This document shows positions 1 to 11,737 of a stretch of DNA of 64,000 bases, one piece after another (within the stretch, counting starts at the first letter, position 1; each line of letters begins with the position of its first letter). Origin of the DNA: Corydoras sp. C115. Its lineage: Eukaryota; Chordata; Actinopteri; Siluriformes; Callichthyidae. The notes beneath the pieces were generated by a model. It searched no databases, had not been told where the DNA came from, and saw nothing but the letters and a program-made list of their open reading frames with translations. The DNA lies in the NCBI GenBank assembly GCA_019802505.1, contig JAFMOC010000038.1:4360001-4424000 (forward strand), read 5' to 3'. The position numbers and the translations under genes were made by a program.

Positions 1-974
1 TCATAAGTAAAAGATTGATGATGAAGATATTACCCTTGATAGCATTGATTGTGGGGAGGTGTTGGCTGTTGAATGGAAACTGTACAGGTCAGTTAAGGGA
101 TTCTGAGGAACCTTCAGACATAAAGAAGAAATAATATTTTATGCTGAGAACGAATCTGTGCCACACATCCACCGGTATGGCATAGTCTTATACACTGTGG
201 TACAACATCAAATGACTCAGCCTGCTCTGTGTGCTTAGCATCCCCCCCCCCCCACACACACACAGTGTCATCTTTAAGCTTTAAGCAGTGCTCAGGAGGA
301 GATCTAAAATCAGAATGGCATAGAGCATTAAGTACTATTCAATGTGGAATCGAAATGCAAACTGGTTCGTCACTGCACTGAGCTGAAAAAAGTGGCAGTA
401 AAAGGGCATCATTACTGAACTGAGGATCTGCCAGCGAAACCAAAAAAAGACATCTTAACAGGGAGAACCAAAAAAGAGAAAGATCCAGAATAAAGAAGAA
501 AAAATATATAATAGTCACTAGTTGGAGCAAAGAGAGTATGGAGAAACGAGTCAAGAGAGAATATAAATTTTATATCTTTAATAAAATAAGCAAACAGACC
601 CAAACTGAACAAATAGAGCAAAAACAAGAATAAACACCCAAAAGGTGAACAGGAATTAGGACCAAAACAATTAGGCAGTTCAAAACTGATAGAAATTGGG
701 ATAGCCCTTGCCTTCATTCATTCATTCAATAATATTTGCAGGGCAAAAATACATCTATACCCAAGGACAATTAATAAATCAAACAAAGGTTTTATTTACT
801 GTGGAAGAAAGCTCACATTTGTAAAGAACAACTCAAAAAAAGAAAAATCCATCCTTCCCGCCTGTACCTCGAGTTGAAACAAACTTCTCACTAATTAACC
901 ATTAGTTCACTGTGCCAGTCTTTTTGCAATTTCATTTCTGTAAATGTTTGTGGGTAGACCTAAAGTTTGAGCAA
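1..974. other. Unique AT-rich DNA, no gene seen
   Basis: No recognisable gene or repeat family apart from a short C12 run followed by (AC)n at 242-263. From about 380 to 850 the plus strand is strongly purine-rich (runs of A, AAAAAGA and GAGA). This yields Leu/Phe/Ser-rich minus-strand reading frames of 71 and 101 codons, which I read as composition artefacts. Confidence 0.6.
242..263. repeat. C12 run plus short (AC)n
   Basis: Twelve C residues run straight into five AC units. The V-SINEs of this window often carry a poly-C tract, but no SINE sequence is visible next to this one. Confidence 0.8.
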
Positions 975-1075
975 ACAAGCTTAGTGGTTAAGGTGTTGAG
1001 CTTTCAACCTGAAGGTTGTGGGTTCAAATCTAAGGTCCACTGAAAGACATCATTGCTCCAGGAGTGCAAACTACT
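975..1075 (+). mobile_element. tRNA-derived SINE (UnaL2-tail family), 5' part
   Basis: Reads as the head of the second SINE family here: TAGTGGTTAAGGTGTTGAGC (A-box region), then AAGGTTGTGGGTTCAAATC (B-box region) and the GGTCCACTGA that follows it in other copies. The line 'ATTGCTCCAGGAGTGC' matches the family further 3', so about 40 bp is missing internally, and the LINE-like tail is absent. A decayed fragment, not a functional tRNA. Confidence 0.75.
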
Positions 1076-3267
1076 TTTATAATGTCCATGTCAAGATGTT
1101 CTGCCTTTATTGGGAAAAAATGCACAGTGTTTGTTTTAATGCATTGGGGAACATTACACAGACGTCTATAAATTTTTTAGAGATATATACAATACTTAAA
1201 ATATAAATCCCCCCACATACACCTTTAAAATGACATGGTTTAAAAAAATATATAATCATAGTTTACTACATACTATATTATAAGTATACTATACTTCAGG
1301 GTTTTTCGGCAGCTGGTGATTTGACCAAGCATGAGTAAAGTGATCACAGTCTGCCAGCTTGTCAGCACATTATTGAATTTAATATGAACCAAGTGTCAGA
1401 TGCCATAGTGAAGATTAATTAAAGACTAACAGTAAACATCTTAATAGCACAACAACATTCTGCAGAAACAAACTGGATCTTTCCTTAAAAAGTAAGTTAA
1501 TTTCTACAGATTGCCCCTTCCCCCCATTTTCTGACCCCGGCTTTGTCATAGGACCATTACTAATGTATTTATTTTATTAGATATTTGGGGTTTGAACACA
1601 TTTTGGCCCATGACTGCATGATGAACTGCTAAAAGTCATAGAGAGCACAGAAAATCTCACAGCAGTGCTTTTTGCCAAATGTGAAGTGGCTGCTATGGTA
1701 ACAAGTAATAAATTACATAGCAGCAGGACAGTGGCCACATTTTATGTCAATCATTTTTGAGTGTGAAGGAAGAGTGGAGAATGGAGGCATTATAGCAGCA
1801 AAGACAGGAGCAATACTCCATTCTAATGTCCCGTTTAAAAAAAAGGCATCTGATGGCCAGGTTTCCACATAGTTTTGATTATATTTAATATTTCTAGCTT
1901 TTTGTGATGAACTTTGAAACAGCTAAATGAGCCCACCTTCTATATTTTTGTTAAAGTTAAAACTATTTAAATGAAAAGTGGTTCAGAAGCTTATTCTGGA
2001 ACCAATTTATATAAAAAGCTATGACAGCCATTTGATCATTTGGCTTCATGCTCTTTAAAACACATAAAGAATGTGGAGTAATAACAGTATAAAATTTTAA
2101 ATAGCCCCCACTTTAACTTCAGCAAAGGATGTTTTTCGTCACATGGCCTCTGGACCCATTTCCATCATCTGCAGCTGCAGTTTTTCTGCCAGGAAGTCGG
2201 CGGCAAATTTCTACATGACTGTACTTCATAATTTGCCAAAAACCAGTGACCTGTAGTTCATGCCTATGTTTTCTCATTACTTTAGTTCCTTATGGCTGCA
2301 CTCATATGTTAAAATGTTTAAAGGGGTGCGGGTACAACGGTGTGTGTGTGTAAAAAGTCTGGTTAATACAGTAAAATCGGTCTCACATTACAAAAATAAA
2401 AATAAATACTTTAAATTTAAAAGTCTTAAGATTAAGGAGGCAAAATTAAGATTAATGAGGCAAAATTATACAAAAATATATACTGAAAATGTTGTTTGAC
2501 AAACATGAATCTTGTTTTTGAGTTTAACAACTAAACACGATCATTATTCTTTCTACCTTCGAATTCAGACATTGTTTAGAATAATGTTTTTAACATTGTT
2601 GCAGACACAAATGTGATTCACAGTTGATGTTAGAATTGAGTTCAAGTCTCTTTCCTCAGTGGAGTATGTGGTACAATAATAGATATTTTGAGTTGGAGCT
2701 TGGGATTTATTATTTAATTTTCAAACATCCATAGTGCATATGCAAGGCAATAAACAAGAAACACTATGTTTATCACTTATAATGGATTAAACGAAACTGA
2801 CTATTATATGAAATGTCTCTCACAGTATATCTAACATGTCCCCTATAACAGACAGATTTCTTGATTAACTGTTTTCATATGGCTGTGTTTTATTTAGTTA
2901 CACTGAAGCCTGTTGTCTGCTGCCACCATCAACCACTAGAGTGACAAATCTGACCAAATTTACAGAACAAAACAAGACAGCTTCATCTATCAACGCAGTA
3001 TTCAGAAAACCATTCCTGCAGTGGAATTCATGTTCGTCGTCACTCATGATGCATTTTGGTAATCTCCTTCCAAAACCATATTTGGTTGCAATTGCATCAT
3101 GATTTCTTTTTTCTAACGTGTTTAGTAGCTTAAATTCATTCAAATTGTACAATTTATGACTTTGTGTCCCAGTTTGTGTTTTTGTTTAAAATCAAGAATA
3201 TCCATATTTCCAGTGTGGTCTAGATCACTAGACCAGTGTGGCAAACACTGGTCAATTCTGAGTCCAG
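1076..3267. other. Unique AT-rich DNA, no gene seen
   Basis: No repeat family or gene recognised. Two balanced-composition blocks (about 1655-1760 and 2125-2245) stand out from the AT-rich surroundings and could be conserved non-coding sequence; this is inference only. Short reading frames of 62-84 codons lack recognisable domains or flanking splice signals that would support them. Confidence 0.5.
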
Positions 3268-3350
3268 TCTGCATTGTCCTCCCTGTGCCTGTAAGGGTTT
3301 TCATGTCCAAAGACATAACTCATAGATAAATTGTGAATACTAGTGTCCTA
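3268..3350 (+). mobile_element. V-SINE relic (central domain)
   Basis: Contains CTCCCTGTGCCTGTAAGGGT and then TGTCCAAAGACATAACTC, followed by AGATAAATTGTGAATACTAG. In V-SINEs the central domain has the same order: CTCCC-GTGTC-GTGGGTTT, GTCCAAAGACATG, then AAATTG. About 35 bp between the first two blocks is deleted. An old diverged copy with no head or tail. Confidence 0.55.
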
Positions 3351-5314
3351 GATATTAGGAGTATACAAATCAGTGTGGGTCCATTCCCAAGACAGATACA
3401 TCAGTAGAGACATCTGTAAAATATCTCCCCACGTCTTGCCCGCTAAAGTGATCAGACAAAATTAGACGATTGAAATGGGGCAATTCAGCATCTTCACTTA
3501 ATTATATAATTGTACTATGTACAGATCTCTCAGAGAAGACTCTGAGATGTAAAACCTGCAAACATCACATAGAAAGAAACAAGAAACACCGACTTGTCTG
3601 AAAATCAGAGCCAGAACCATTCAGAACAATGCACCATGGCTTTTATTACCCGTTGTAGCTTATTAATGATGCTAAATATTAACTGCTTTTTTTATATAAC
3701 AGAGGTAAATTGATGCAAAGTTAACTCACTCTGCACTTTTCTGGTCATAATGTATTTTGCAATTATCTGAGATTTTGTGGAACCAATTTCATGGGGAGGA
3801 TGGCCATATTTCCTTGACCTTACTTTTAATGAAAGATCTTTTTTTTTAATCACACCTCCTGCAGGCCTCGATATGTACAGAAGTGAGAACAAACTCAAAG
3901 TGTGTGTAATTTGATTATCTGCAGAACACTGACCTCGTCAGCAGAGGTGAATGAAGTTGCGTCAAGTGCAATTTGCATTTAAATTAATTGGTTTAGCGTC
4001 TTTATTCAAGCAAAGACCCTCGTTTTCCTGTTCAATCAATCCATCATGCTCTCCTTTTTTTACTCTATATACAATCACACTAATATATTGGTATGTTGAA
4101 GAGCCTCTCAGGAAAGACCTTCTCCAACCCACTAGCTCTGCTCAAAGAGTTTGTTTAGATCTGTGGGAGTAATTCACTCTTCCATATGCAACTCTGAATT
4201 CCCACCCTCTCTGTGTAATTATACGGCATCCATCATACGACTTACCGACAGAAAACAATGCAGTTTGCCTACTAACTAAAAAAAGAAACAAGAGAAAAGT
4301 GACAAAACATATTTGCACACCTGGTTTAAAGGCCCAAGTGCAGGGCTCATGACTTTACCATCTGCCAAGCAATCATTTACACAAAATGTGCAAAATCACA
4401 CACAAAAACAGCTGCATGTGGCTTTAAATTCTGATGAATCTAGTTCCTTTTTTGTAAAGGATCCAAATCACTGTCATTGCTGGGCAGGGTTCATTGCTGT
4501 ACTTTTTCATTTGGTTGTCATTCTGCCAGTTTTCTAAAGTTGGTTAAGAAATAAAAAAAGCAAGTCTGCAACAGAATATATACAGAATACTGTGAATTAA
4601 ATGTATTTATGACAGTGTTCAGAACTTGTTAATTGAATGATGGTTCTTTTGTTTACTTTACATTGTCAAAGACAGAAACCTTATTAGAGAAGACTTTTAC
4701 ATACAGTATAAGGTTCTAATGATGTGTCACTTCGTGTAGTTCTGATTTCATACAAGCTATAATGCCAGTAAAAATACAGTTAATACAATCTTGTAATTGG
4801 TAATCAATTAACTCGATGACTTATCAGTAATATAATTAAATGTGTTTAAAAGCCTGTTGCCTTAACCTATCGAACAGGATCCATTATGGAGCTTCATTTT
4901 CATGTTTTAAATGAATTACCGTGAGCCCTGTGAGCAGTAGGAGATAGTGGAAAGTCTTTTAAACGGATTAGTCATGCCTGAACGCTTGATCTGTTTTGCA
5001 TAATTGAACCTGGGTAAAACAAAGATGTTGAGTTCTAAAATGCAAAAAAATAAATTTGGAAAAAAAAAGCTGCTGTTTTTCAAATGAAACATGAACAAAG
5101 CAATTATTTAAATTGTTCATTTAACCAGAATCCTCTACCAGGAGCATTTAGCTGTGAGGTCAAAGACATAAAAATGAACACAGTTTGTACACTTTTCCCT
5201 CTAATTACTTCTGTTAACTATTTTAGAAAAAAAGTTGACATGCTCCTCATGGGTTTGACAATTTAACAGAGAGAAATGTTTTGTTATACTTTGAATTAAG
5301 GATGTGGCATAACA
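3351..5314. other. Unique AT-rich DNA, no gene seen
   Basis: I see no gene, RNA gene or repeat family. The block around 3915-4010 (CTGCAGAACACTGACCTCG, TGCATTTAAATTAATTGG) has the look of a conserved non-coding element, without proof. A 74-codon frame at 4313-4537 and others of similar size have no recognisable domain. Confidence 0.5.
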
Positions 5315-5560
5315 CACAAAGTACTGGGACACCTACACATTTTTCATTGTTCCCACATTTGCAACCATAACAGGTTCCATCTCTGTGTGAGGGCTTTTAA
5401 CAAGATTTTGAGAAGTGTCAGTGAGAACCATTCTTTCAGAAGATCATTTGTGAGGTCAGACACTGATGCTGAGGTCCTGACACACAACTTCCCTTCTAGT
5501 TCGTCCAAAAAGTGTTTATGAGGTTGAGGTCAGGACTCTGCAATGACAAATTAAATGTTT
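5315..5560 (-). mobile_element. Tc1-like transposon relic, C-terminal/3' part
   Basis: The plus strand shows the characteristic reverse complement of a fish Tc1-like element. It starts near the terminal inverted repeat (AAAGTACTGGGACACC) and then passes TTTGAGAAGTGTCAGTGAGA, AAGATCATTTGTGAGGTCAG and GAGGTTGAGGTCAGGACTCT. In intact elements this region encodes the end of the DD34E transposase on the minus strand. Stops and indels break the frame. Only one end is present. Confidence 0.75.
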
Positions 5561-6609
5561 TGCTTTACATTAAAATTTAAACAAAGCTTGCAATATCAGC
5601 TTTCACTTTGCTCGTAAATCTTTCCACAATATTTTGTATCATATCGGTGGTCAGTTAATTTACTCTTTGGTAAAATTTCACTACATCTAAAATGAGCCAT
5701 GCTCCTCACAAGGTTTCCTCCAACAACATTAATAATTAATTAGATGCTTTTGATTTGTTGATTATGAGAGTATGGCCAAAGTAAAGGCTCATCTGTGCAT
5801 TGTATTGTTTGCATTGTTGTTTAAAGGAATAATATCCTGTATGGCAGAAATAATATTACAAACGATTATTTTAAACAGTCCGACGAATGTTTCAGGGTTT
5901 AGAACACACTTTTAACGATGTTCCGGTGCCGTCTAGTGATGTACGTCACTCCAATTGGTGCAATATATGGTACCTTGGAGAGCTTACACCCCTATTAATT
6001 CAAATTTTTAAAAAAGAATAGAAAACTAAAGCCTTTGCCACAAGCTTGTTGAAGGCTGCTCTAGTACAACTGGCACCAACTGTTCAAGCATCTCTAACAT
6101 CAACTGAGCGCTTCACCTTCACCATGTGATGTATTACAGTACCACCACTTTAGGAAATGGCACGTAAAGTTCCTAGGCCACATCCATAGCAGGATAGAGC
6201 AGAAGGACCGGAATATCAAACTGGTAAAAAAATAGGAAAGTAAAAAAAGAGGGAAAAATAAATATTTAAAAAAATTTTACCTTTGTGGTGTCTAGTGGAC
6301 CAGATGCTAATTCAACTGGGTCCTACTCCGATCCACCTCAGTTTGGGGCATTCTGTGATATAAAAGCACAGATTAATGGTTTAAAAGACCACATAAGGCA
6401 GAACATCACCTCACTTATTGCCAACAAAAAAAGACTGCTGCATGCTGCTGAGCTTACCATACTGTTCAGACCTTCCTGGTGTGAGTATCGATCCCAGAAT
6501 TACAAAATCATTAGCTTTAGTGAGGGTTAAGTTCTAATTATGGCTGTGATCTTTTTTACAAAGCAAGGTTCAAGACGACATACATTGTAACCATATACTT
6601 TATAGCACA
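5561..6609. other. Unique DNA, no gene seen
   Basis: No repeat family recognised with confidence. The 81-codon plus-strand frame at 6285-6530 has a plausible-looking amino-acid composition, but I recognise no domain in it and the flanks are low-complexity A-rich DNA. Treat as non-coding unless a database match appears. Confidence 0.45.
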
Positions 6610-6885
6610 TTGTTCTGCTTAATCCTATCCTAGGGACTAGAGTCATGGGGGGGGGGTCCCCATGCCCCATGCCCATGTTTCGGGCGCTTGGGAGATACAC
6701 CCAGGGCAGGGTACCAATCCATAGCTAGACATACACCCACACTATATACGGGCAAGATAGCGCAGCCAGTTCTTTGAATCCATGTTTTGTTTTTTTGTTT
6801 TTTTTTACTGTGAGAGAAAACCAGAGAAGCCGGAAAAACCCACAAGGACGTGGGAAGAACATAAAAACTCCACACAAGCCACTCT
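6610..6885 (-). mobile_element. V-SINE copy, diverged, minus strand
   Basis: Reading the minus strand, blocks of the family appear in order: GAGTTTTTATGTTCTTCCCA (central domain), AACATGGATTCAAAG, the CCAATC/GCTGGGTGT unit (GGTACCCTGCCCTGGGTGTA) and GGGCATGGGG next to a G10 run (6647-6656 on plus). The tRNA-like head is lost and a T-rich insertion (TTTTGTTTTTTTGT) interrupts the middle. Clearly an old copy. Confidence 0.8.
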
Positions 6886-8251
6886 ACCTTATTACTATTA
6901 AAAAATAATGTTATTTCCTATATGAAGATATTGCCTTCCATATTTATATGCTTCACTACATCAGCATTGGTTTAGTAAGGATTGGGACACGCCTTCTAAT
7001 CACAGAATTCAGTGTGTCTCCATGCCGAAGGTTTATAAAAGCAACATCTACCCATGCATTACAGACAATAATATGCTTCCACATTTGTCAAACCAGTTTG
7101 GGAATGCCCTTATCTGTTTCAGATTGACTTGAAAAAGTTCAGTGAGTTTTAATCTGGAAGATTTGTGGTCAGCACCGATCTGTGACATCAACCCCAGGCC
7201 CTCTGACAGACCCCTCTTCAGTCCCCCCCCCCCCTCCATTACAAATAATCTAATGCATTGTGCGCATATACTTTTGTACATATAATGAAGTGCAGTTCAA
7301 TCTGTGCTTTTAAAATACAACCAGTAAAAAGGAACTGAATGTATTCTTGTTCAGGGCTCAAGAATTTTTGGAACTTGTATGATATTACTTTAACTCATTG
7401 GGGTATAGTGTGCAGGGTCTCATTTGGAACACTGATCTGGAAGCAGTGTATAAAGCAGCTATGATACTTAAGGAAAATGGAATTAAATCTCTTTCAAAAA
7501 TGTGGCTGGTATTACCCAGGGAGATTTTAGACGGGCACTTTCCCGACGCTTTTGCACATCAAAGGCTCGGCTTTTGTTAAAGCAGCGAAGGTTGAAGGAT
7601 ATGAAAATTACATTCATTGCTCAAGTGCACTTCCATTTTCTTTGCTAAAGTTTTCCTGATTTTTTTTTTTTTTTTTTAGGAAATATAAAAAAAAAGAAAC
7701 GAGTGCACGAGTTCAGAAGTTCTTTAAGTTGAGATTTTCCACAATGCACTATGATAAGTGGTCAACCACCTAAGAGGTGATAAGTGCTTCTACGCTCTGA
7801 GAAATTCACTTCAGACAAGAAGTACAAAAGGCTTTCATGCTGTCAGCAATAAAGCTTTTTCTTTTGCTCCATGTGTTCAAGCTGAACGAGAACACATTAC
7901 TAGGAGCCTATGACTTTAGAAATCCGTGGTTGAATGGAGGACTATATAGGGTCACCACGCATCCTGCATAGAAATGTACATTGGCCTATTAGGAGTGAGG
8001 AGGCATACAGGAGAGGCCACATTTTTTGTAAAGACAGGTAAGGATTTGGAACCACAGCCACAAGTTTTACAAATGCAAATGAAACAATTCAAAATATCAG
8101 AAGAAAGTTTTTCAATCAGAAAGAAACTATTACAGGTAAAGTGGTTTTACATAAATCCTGTTAAATACAAACATAGGACCCTTTTAAAACACTAGGTGTA
8201 TGTACTGTAAAAACCATGATCAGCTGAGAGAAATGGACAAAATCTATAGGA
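6886..8251. other. Unique DNA with homopolymer runs
   Basis: Contains C12 at 7223-7234 and T18 at 7660-7677. The interval 7400-7600 has balanced composition and a 60-codon frame without a recognisable domain; it may be conserved non-coding sequence. No gene supported. Confidence 0.5.
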
Positions 8252-8570
8252 CATGGGTGTCAAACTCTAGCCCATCTTCGGCCCATAATAGAAATTATAT
8301 TATTTTCCATTGGTCTATGAAACAACAAGCTCCAGAAAACAGTCTAAGTGCAAAAAAAACTGAATGTTTTAATTCATTATTGAATTTTTTTTTTCCAAGG
8401 ATTTTTAGATCATGCTCACATTTCTATGATTTTGACAGGAACATATTTGTTTTAATTTAAATGGCTTAAGAGCAAAGAAAACTGAATGTTTTGATTTGTT
8501 AATTTGACTTTTGTGGAAAAGCATCATTTTAATTTCTCATGTTTATTTGCAGCATGTTCAGAGTTGTAAC
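8252..8570 (+). mobile_element. hAT-like non-autonomous element, 5' end fragment
   Basis: Begins CATGGGTGTCAAACTCTAGC, followed by a 'GGCCC' element. This is the common teleost terminus 'CAGGGGTGTCAAACTC...GGCCC' and is related to the end at 62141. An internal near-duplication follows: ACTGAATGTTTTAATT (about 8360) and ACTGAATGTTTTGATT (about 8482), 122 bp apart. I could not find the other terminus, so the right boundary is approximate. Confidence 0.45.
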
Positions 8571-8637
8571 TTTCATAATTTTTACAAGATATATTTTAAT
8601 AGAGAGCAAAGTATTTTAAGTTACATAAAGTATAAGT

Positions 8638-8955
8638 TTAGTGGTTAGCACATTCATCTCTCAGCACTGGGAATTCAGCTTCAAATCCCAATCTTGGTGG
8701 AGTTTCCATGTTTTCCCCGTGTCCGCATGTGTTTCCTTCAGGTTCTCCTGATTTCTCCCACACTCCAAAAACATGGATTCAAGGTAAAGTGAATGCTCTA
8801 AATTGCCTCATATAGCGTGTGCGCATCTGTGAGAGAGTGCATGCCCAGTGATAGATTGGCGCACTGTCCTCGGTGTATCTGCCCAGTGCCCAAAACGTTC
8901 ACCCCTGGATGGACATGGGGAACCCCACGACCTCTGTAGAAGATTAATAATGTAA
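8638..8955 (+). mobile_element. V-SINE copy, nearly full length
   Basis: TTAGTGGTTAGCACATTCAT (A-box region) is followed by the GGTGGAGTTTCCATG central domain, TCCAAAAACATGGATTCAAG, the GCCCAGTGATAGATTGGCGC unit, and CCACGACCTCTGTAGAAGAT near the tail. The first few bases of the tRNA head (GGCGGCACGGTGG) are missing and no TSD is evident. The tail abuts a foldback-MITE arm. Confidence 0.9.
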
Positions 8956-9050
8956 CTGTAGAACTACAAAGTCCATTTATGTGATCAGTGGAACTGTAAA
9001 AACAGATTTTACAGTGAGTTTACAACTGAGGAGGTGTACTTTATAAAATG
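8949..9050 (+). mobile_element. Foldback MITE arm fragment
   Basis: AACTGTAGAACTACAAAGTCC, then a GATCAGTGGAACTGT and ACAACTGAGGAGGTGTACTT series. The same order (GTAGAACTACAAAG, AAGTGG, GGAGGT) occurs at the right end of the copy at 19880-20304 and, reversed, at 14104-14216. Non-coding. Confidence 0.65.
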
Positions 9051-9947
9051 GCCAGCAATTGTAGTTTCCAGTTTCAAGTGCAGTTGAAATAAGGAATTTT
9101 ATGGCATCCTCTGCCTGTATTGCTGTAATTAGCTGTATTGTACTCACTTGTACTCAACAATGCTGAGAGAAGCACTGTTTCTGCCACCATTGTTTTTGCA
9201 CCCCTCCAACAAGCAATTCAGTCTATGGCCTTCAACACTACTGGCGCATCAGTGCTCCAGACTGGGGAACAGTTTTCTCTCCAAACCAAGGTAAAAACTC
9301 CACTGCCCCTTGGTGGTTCTGAGCACATAGCACCTTCCTAGGGCTTTTCAACCACACAATACATGTCTGTTTACACTACATTTAGCATAGCATATGCAGT
9401 AAAGCCCATGTCCCAAGTTTATTTGCATTTGGACGCAATGCAAATGCAAATAAACTGTAATTTCTTAATTTACTTGAACCTTTATTTCACTGATATGTCT
9501 GTTTTTACTAAAAATAAGCTTTAAAATCTGATGTCTGCAACACCTTGCTCAGTCACACTAAACCAACAGCTCAAACCTTAAATGGGCTTAAATAATAAGG
9601 GTAACCAATGAGAATTAAGAATATCTAATTGGGAAACACCTGTGGGAAAACAGTGAAGGACCTGAACATGAGGGAACAAATACAGATGTCAAATTAAAAG
9701 TCCCAGACCATTGCCACCTGGCATTGTCCTGCTAAAATAGACATGGAGACAGTGCTGTTTAATATAAGCATCCTCATCAATGGGACCTTCACAGAGATTA
9801 CCCTTGAATTTACTCTTACTCTTTTAGTCTTTTGATCCACATACCAATTCATAATTCTACAATTACTGGCAGTATTGGATGTGTTTCTCTATTTGAGTTG
9901 GTTTTCTAATGACCAGAATTCCCAAAAGTCTCCTAAAGAACATGTTT
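9051..9947. other. Unique DNA, no gene seen
   Basis: No gene or repeat family recognised. A 67-codon frame at 9138-9341 has no recognisable domain. A near-palindrome occurs around 9418-9458 (TTTATTTGCATTTGGACGC and its near-complement ATGCAAATGCAAATAAAC), which would form a short hairpin and contains octamer-like ATGCAAAT. Confidence 0.5.
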
Positions 9948-10265
9948 TATGTGTGTGGTGGATGACTCTAATAACAGTGTGTTAGTGTGTGTCACAGATA
10001 CAGATACAGCTCGAATTGTTAAACATTGTGTCCCCCTGCGATGTGCATTCGATTGGAAACATCTGGCTTATTGCTTCACATTAATGAACAAAAATTAAAA
10101 ACCATAGAGTATTTGTCGCACAAGTTTGTGTAAGCCGTTCTCCACCACTCAAACAATATCAGCTCTGTGGTAGTCCTGTAGGGGTCATGACCGTTAAAGT
10201 ACAGAGTAAAAGTAATTAACAAATTATGCAGAGAAACAGATGACCTACAGTCAGTAATTCTGGAA
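9948..10265 (+). mobile_element. Foldback MITE copy, diverged
   Basis: Left part has GTGTGGTGGATGACTCTAAT and GTGTGTTAGTGTGTGTCAC. Right part has CCACCACTCAAACAATATCA, CTCTGTGGTAGTCC, AGAAACAGATGACCTACAGT and CAGTAATTCTGGAATT. These match, in order, the copies at 19880 and 49480. The arms are partial inverted repeats of one another around an unrelated middle (10020-10130). Confidence 0.6.
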
Positions 10266-11514
10266 TTTCATTATATATATACTGTATATATGTGCCCAAA
10301 TGTTATTAGAAACATGTAAAAATACAACAATTACAAAGGATTTTGTAAGGAACTTTTAAGCCCAATAGATTTATTCCTGACACATACAGAGATCTCATTT
10401 AAATATCATTATCATCTCTATGTGTTGGTGCGATGCACTTAATAGAGGCGAGGTGTATCGATTCAGAAAGCTGTCATGCGTTGCCTTTACATCCTCTTGG
10501 CGCTTGCCTGTACACCACCAATCACTACCTCATAACTCTCACAAATGTCCTATTATATGCTAATAAATGCCACAAAGCAGTGTCATATTTTGCTGATGGA
10601 GGCATGAAAGATGTAAGCAGTAACACCTGAAGAAAAGCTGATGAATGTCACACCGCCGGGCTCTCTATTGGTTCATCACTATCACTCACAACAGCAACAT
10701 TGGTGAACTTGCTACCCTGTGTGTGTGTGTGCATGTAATAAAAACACAGCAAAATTATGACTTCACCACACTCATAGAATGTTTAGTCAGGTATTTTATT
10801 TTAGAAAAAAAAAATCACAGCTACAGAATGATTGTGTCTAAATAAAAAAAAAAAAGTAGAATCATTCATGCAATTTTAGAAGAAAAGGACTTGTAAAGTA
10901 CATTTCTAAAACAAATATTGGTATATGTCAGCGGGATGACAGAAAACAGAGGAGTGAGCTACAATATGTAACAAAAACAGACACCAGCAGTACCCGACAA
11001 AACCAAAACAAACTGGAAAAGAGGAGAACCAAAAGCACAACCAAGCGGGCTGGTAGGTGTCCAGAACTGAAGCTTACACAGGCTAGGCAGAAACCAGAGA
11101 ACAGACAAAGTCCTGGCGTTAAGTCTGAAACACATAAAAAACATGCAGCATAACAATAAGAACACTTAATCAATGCAAAGACTGTAAAGGCAAAGGCCTA
11201 TAAATAGGAAAGGAGTGCTGTAGGGAAAGAAACCAAATTAAAGGTGCAGGTGCTAAAATTCCTATAATTTAGAAAGGAAACACCCAAAAATAGAAAGAGG
11301 GACAGGTGAAAACTGAGAAAGTTGATCTAAAAATAGGTCTAAAATGTGAATAACATCAAGAATGTACTTGACTGGGTGTGGTAAAAGCATGACATGAACT
11401 GCTGATGACTGAATTTGCATTGGTAAAGAAGATAACCTGCAGACATCAGGGGATGTATTATTAAATTATGAAAAATGACAGGTTTAAAAATAAAAAACTC
11501 ACTCCACACAGACA
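10266..11514. other. Unique AT-rich DNA, no gene seen
   Basis: A short (TA)n near 10272-10291 and A-rich runs at 10806-10855. Between 10940 and 11330 the plus strand is A-rich and yields Leu/Cys/Phe-rich minus-strand frames that I regard as compositional. No gene recognised. Confidence 0.5.
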
Positions 11515-11612
11515 TACACAAACCCACGAGGACAAGGGGAGAACATGGAAACTCCTCCCAGATTGGGATTCGAACCAGGAATCCCCAGCGCTGAGAGGCT
11601 GAGAGGCACCTA
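11515..11612 (-). mobile_element. V-SINE fragment (head plus central domain)
   Basis: On plus: CACAAACCCACGAGGACAAG, GGGAGAACATGGAAACTCCT, CCCAGATTGGGATTCGAACC and CCCCAGCGCTGAGAGG. This is the reverse complement of the tRNA head plus the start of the V-SINE central domain. The 3' half (higher copy-number tail) is missing. Confidence 0.85.
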
Positions 11613-11707
11613 AATAATACATGCTCTGTGAAGCTTACAATGTATTAAAAACAAAGACAAACTACAACTTGTAGTTATTGAACTACAAGCTTTCATCTAT
11701 ATGATAA

Positions 11708-11737
11708 GTGTGTGTGTGTGTGTGTAAGAGAGAGAGA
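11708..11737. repeat. (TG)9 followed by (AG)n
   Basis: Nine TG units at 11708-11725 are followed by AAGAGAGAGAGA. A simple compound microsatellite. Confidence 0.9.

Noticed and set aside
10928..11173. Leu/Cys-rich minus-strand frames as a membrane protein
   Set aside because: They come from an A-rich plus strand, with two overlapping frames of the same character and no start context or domain.
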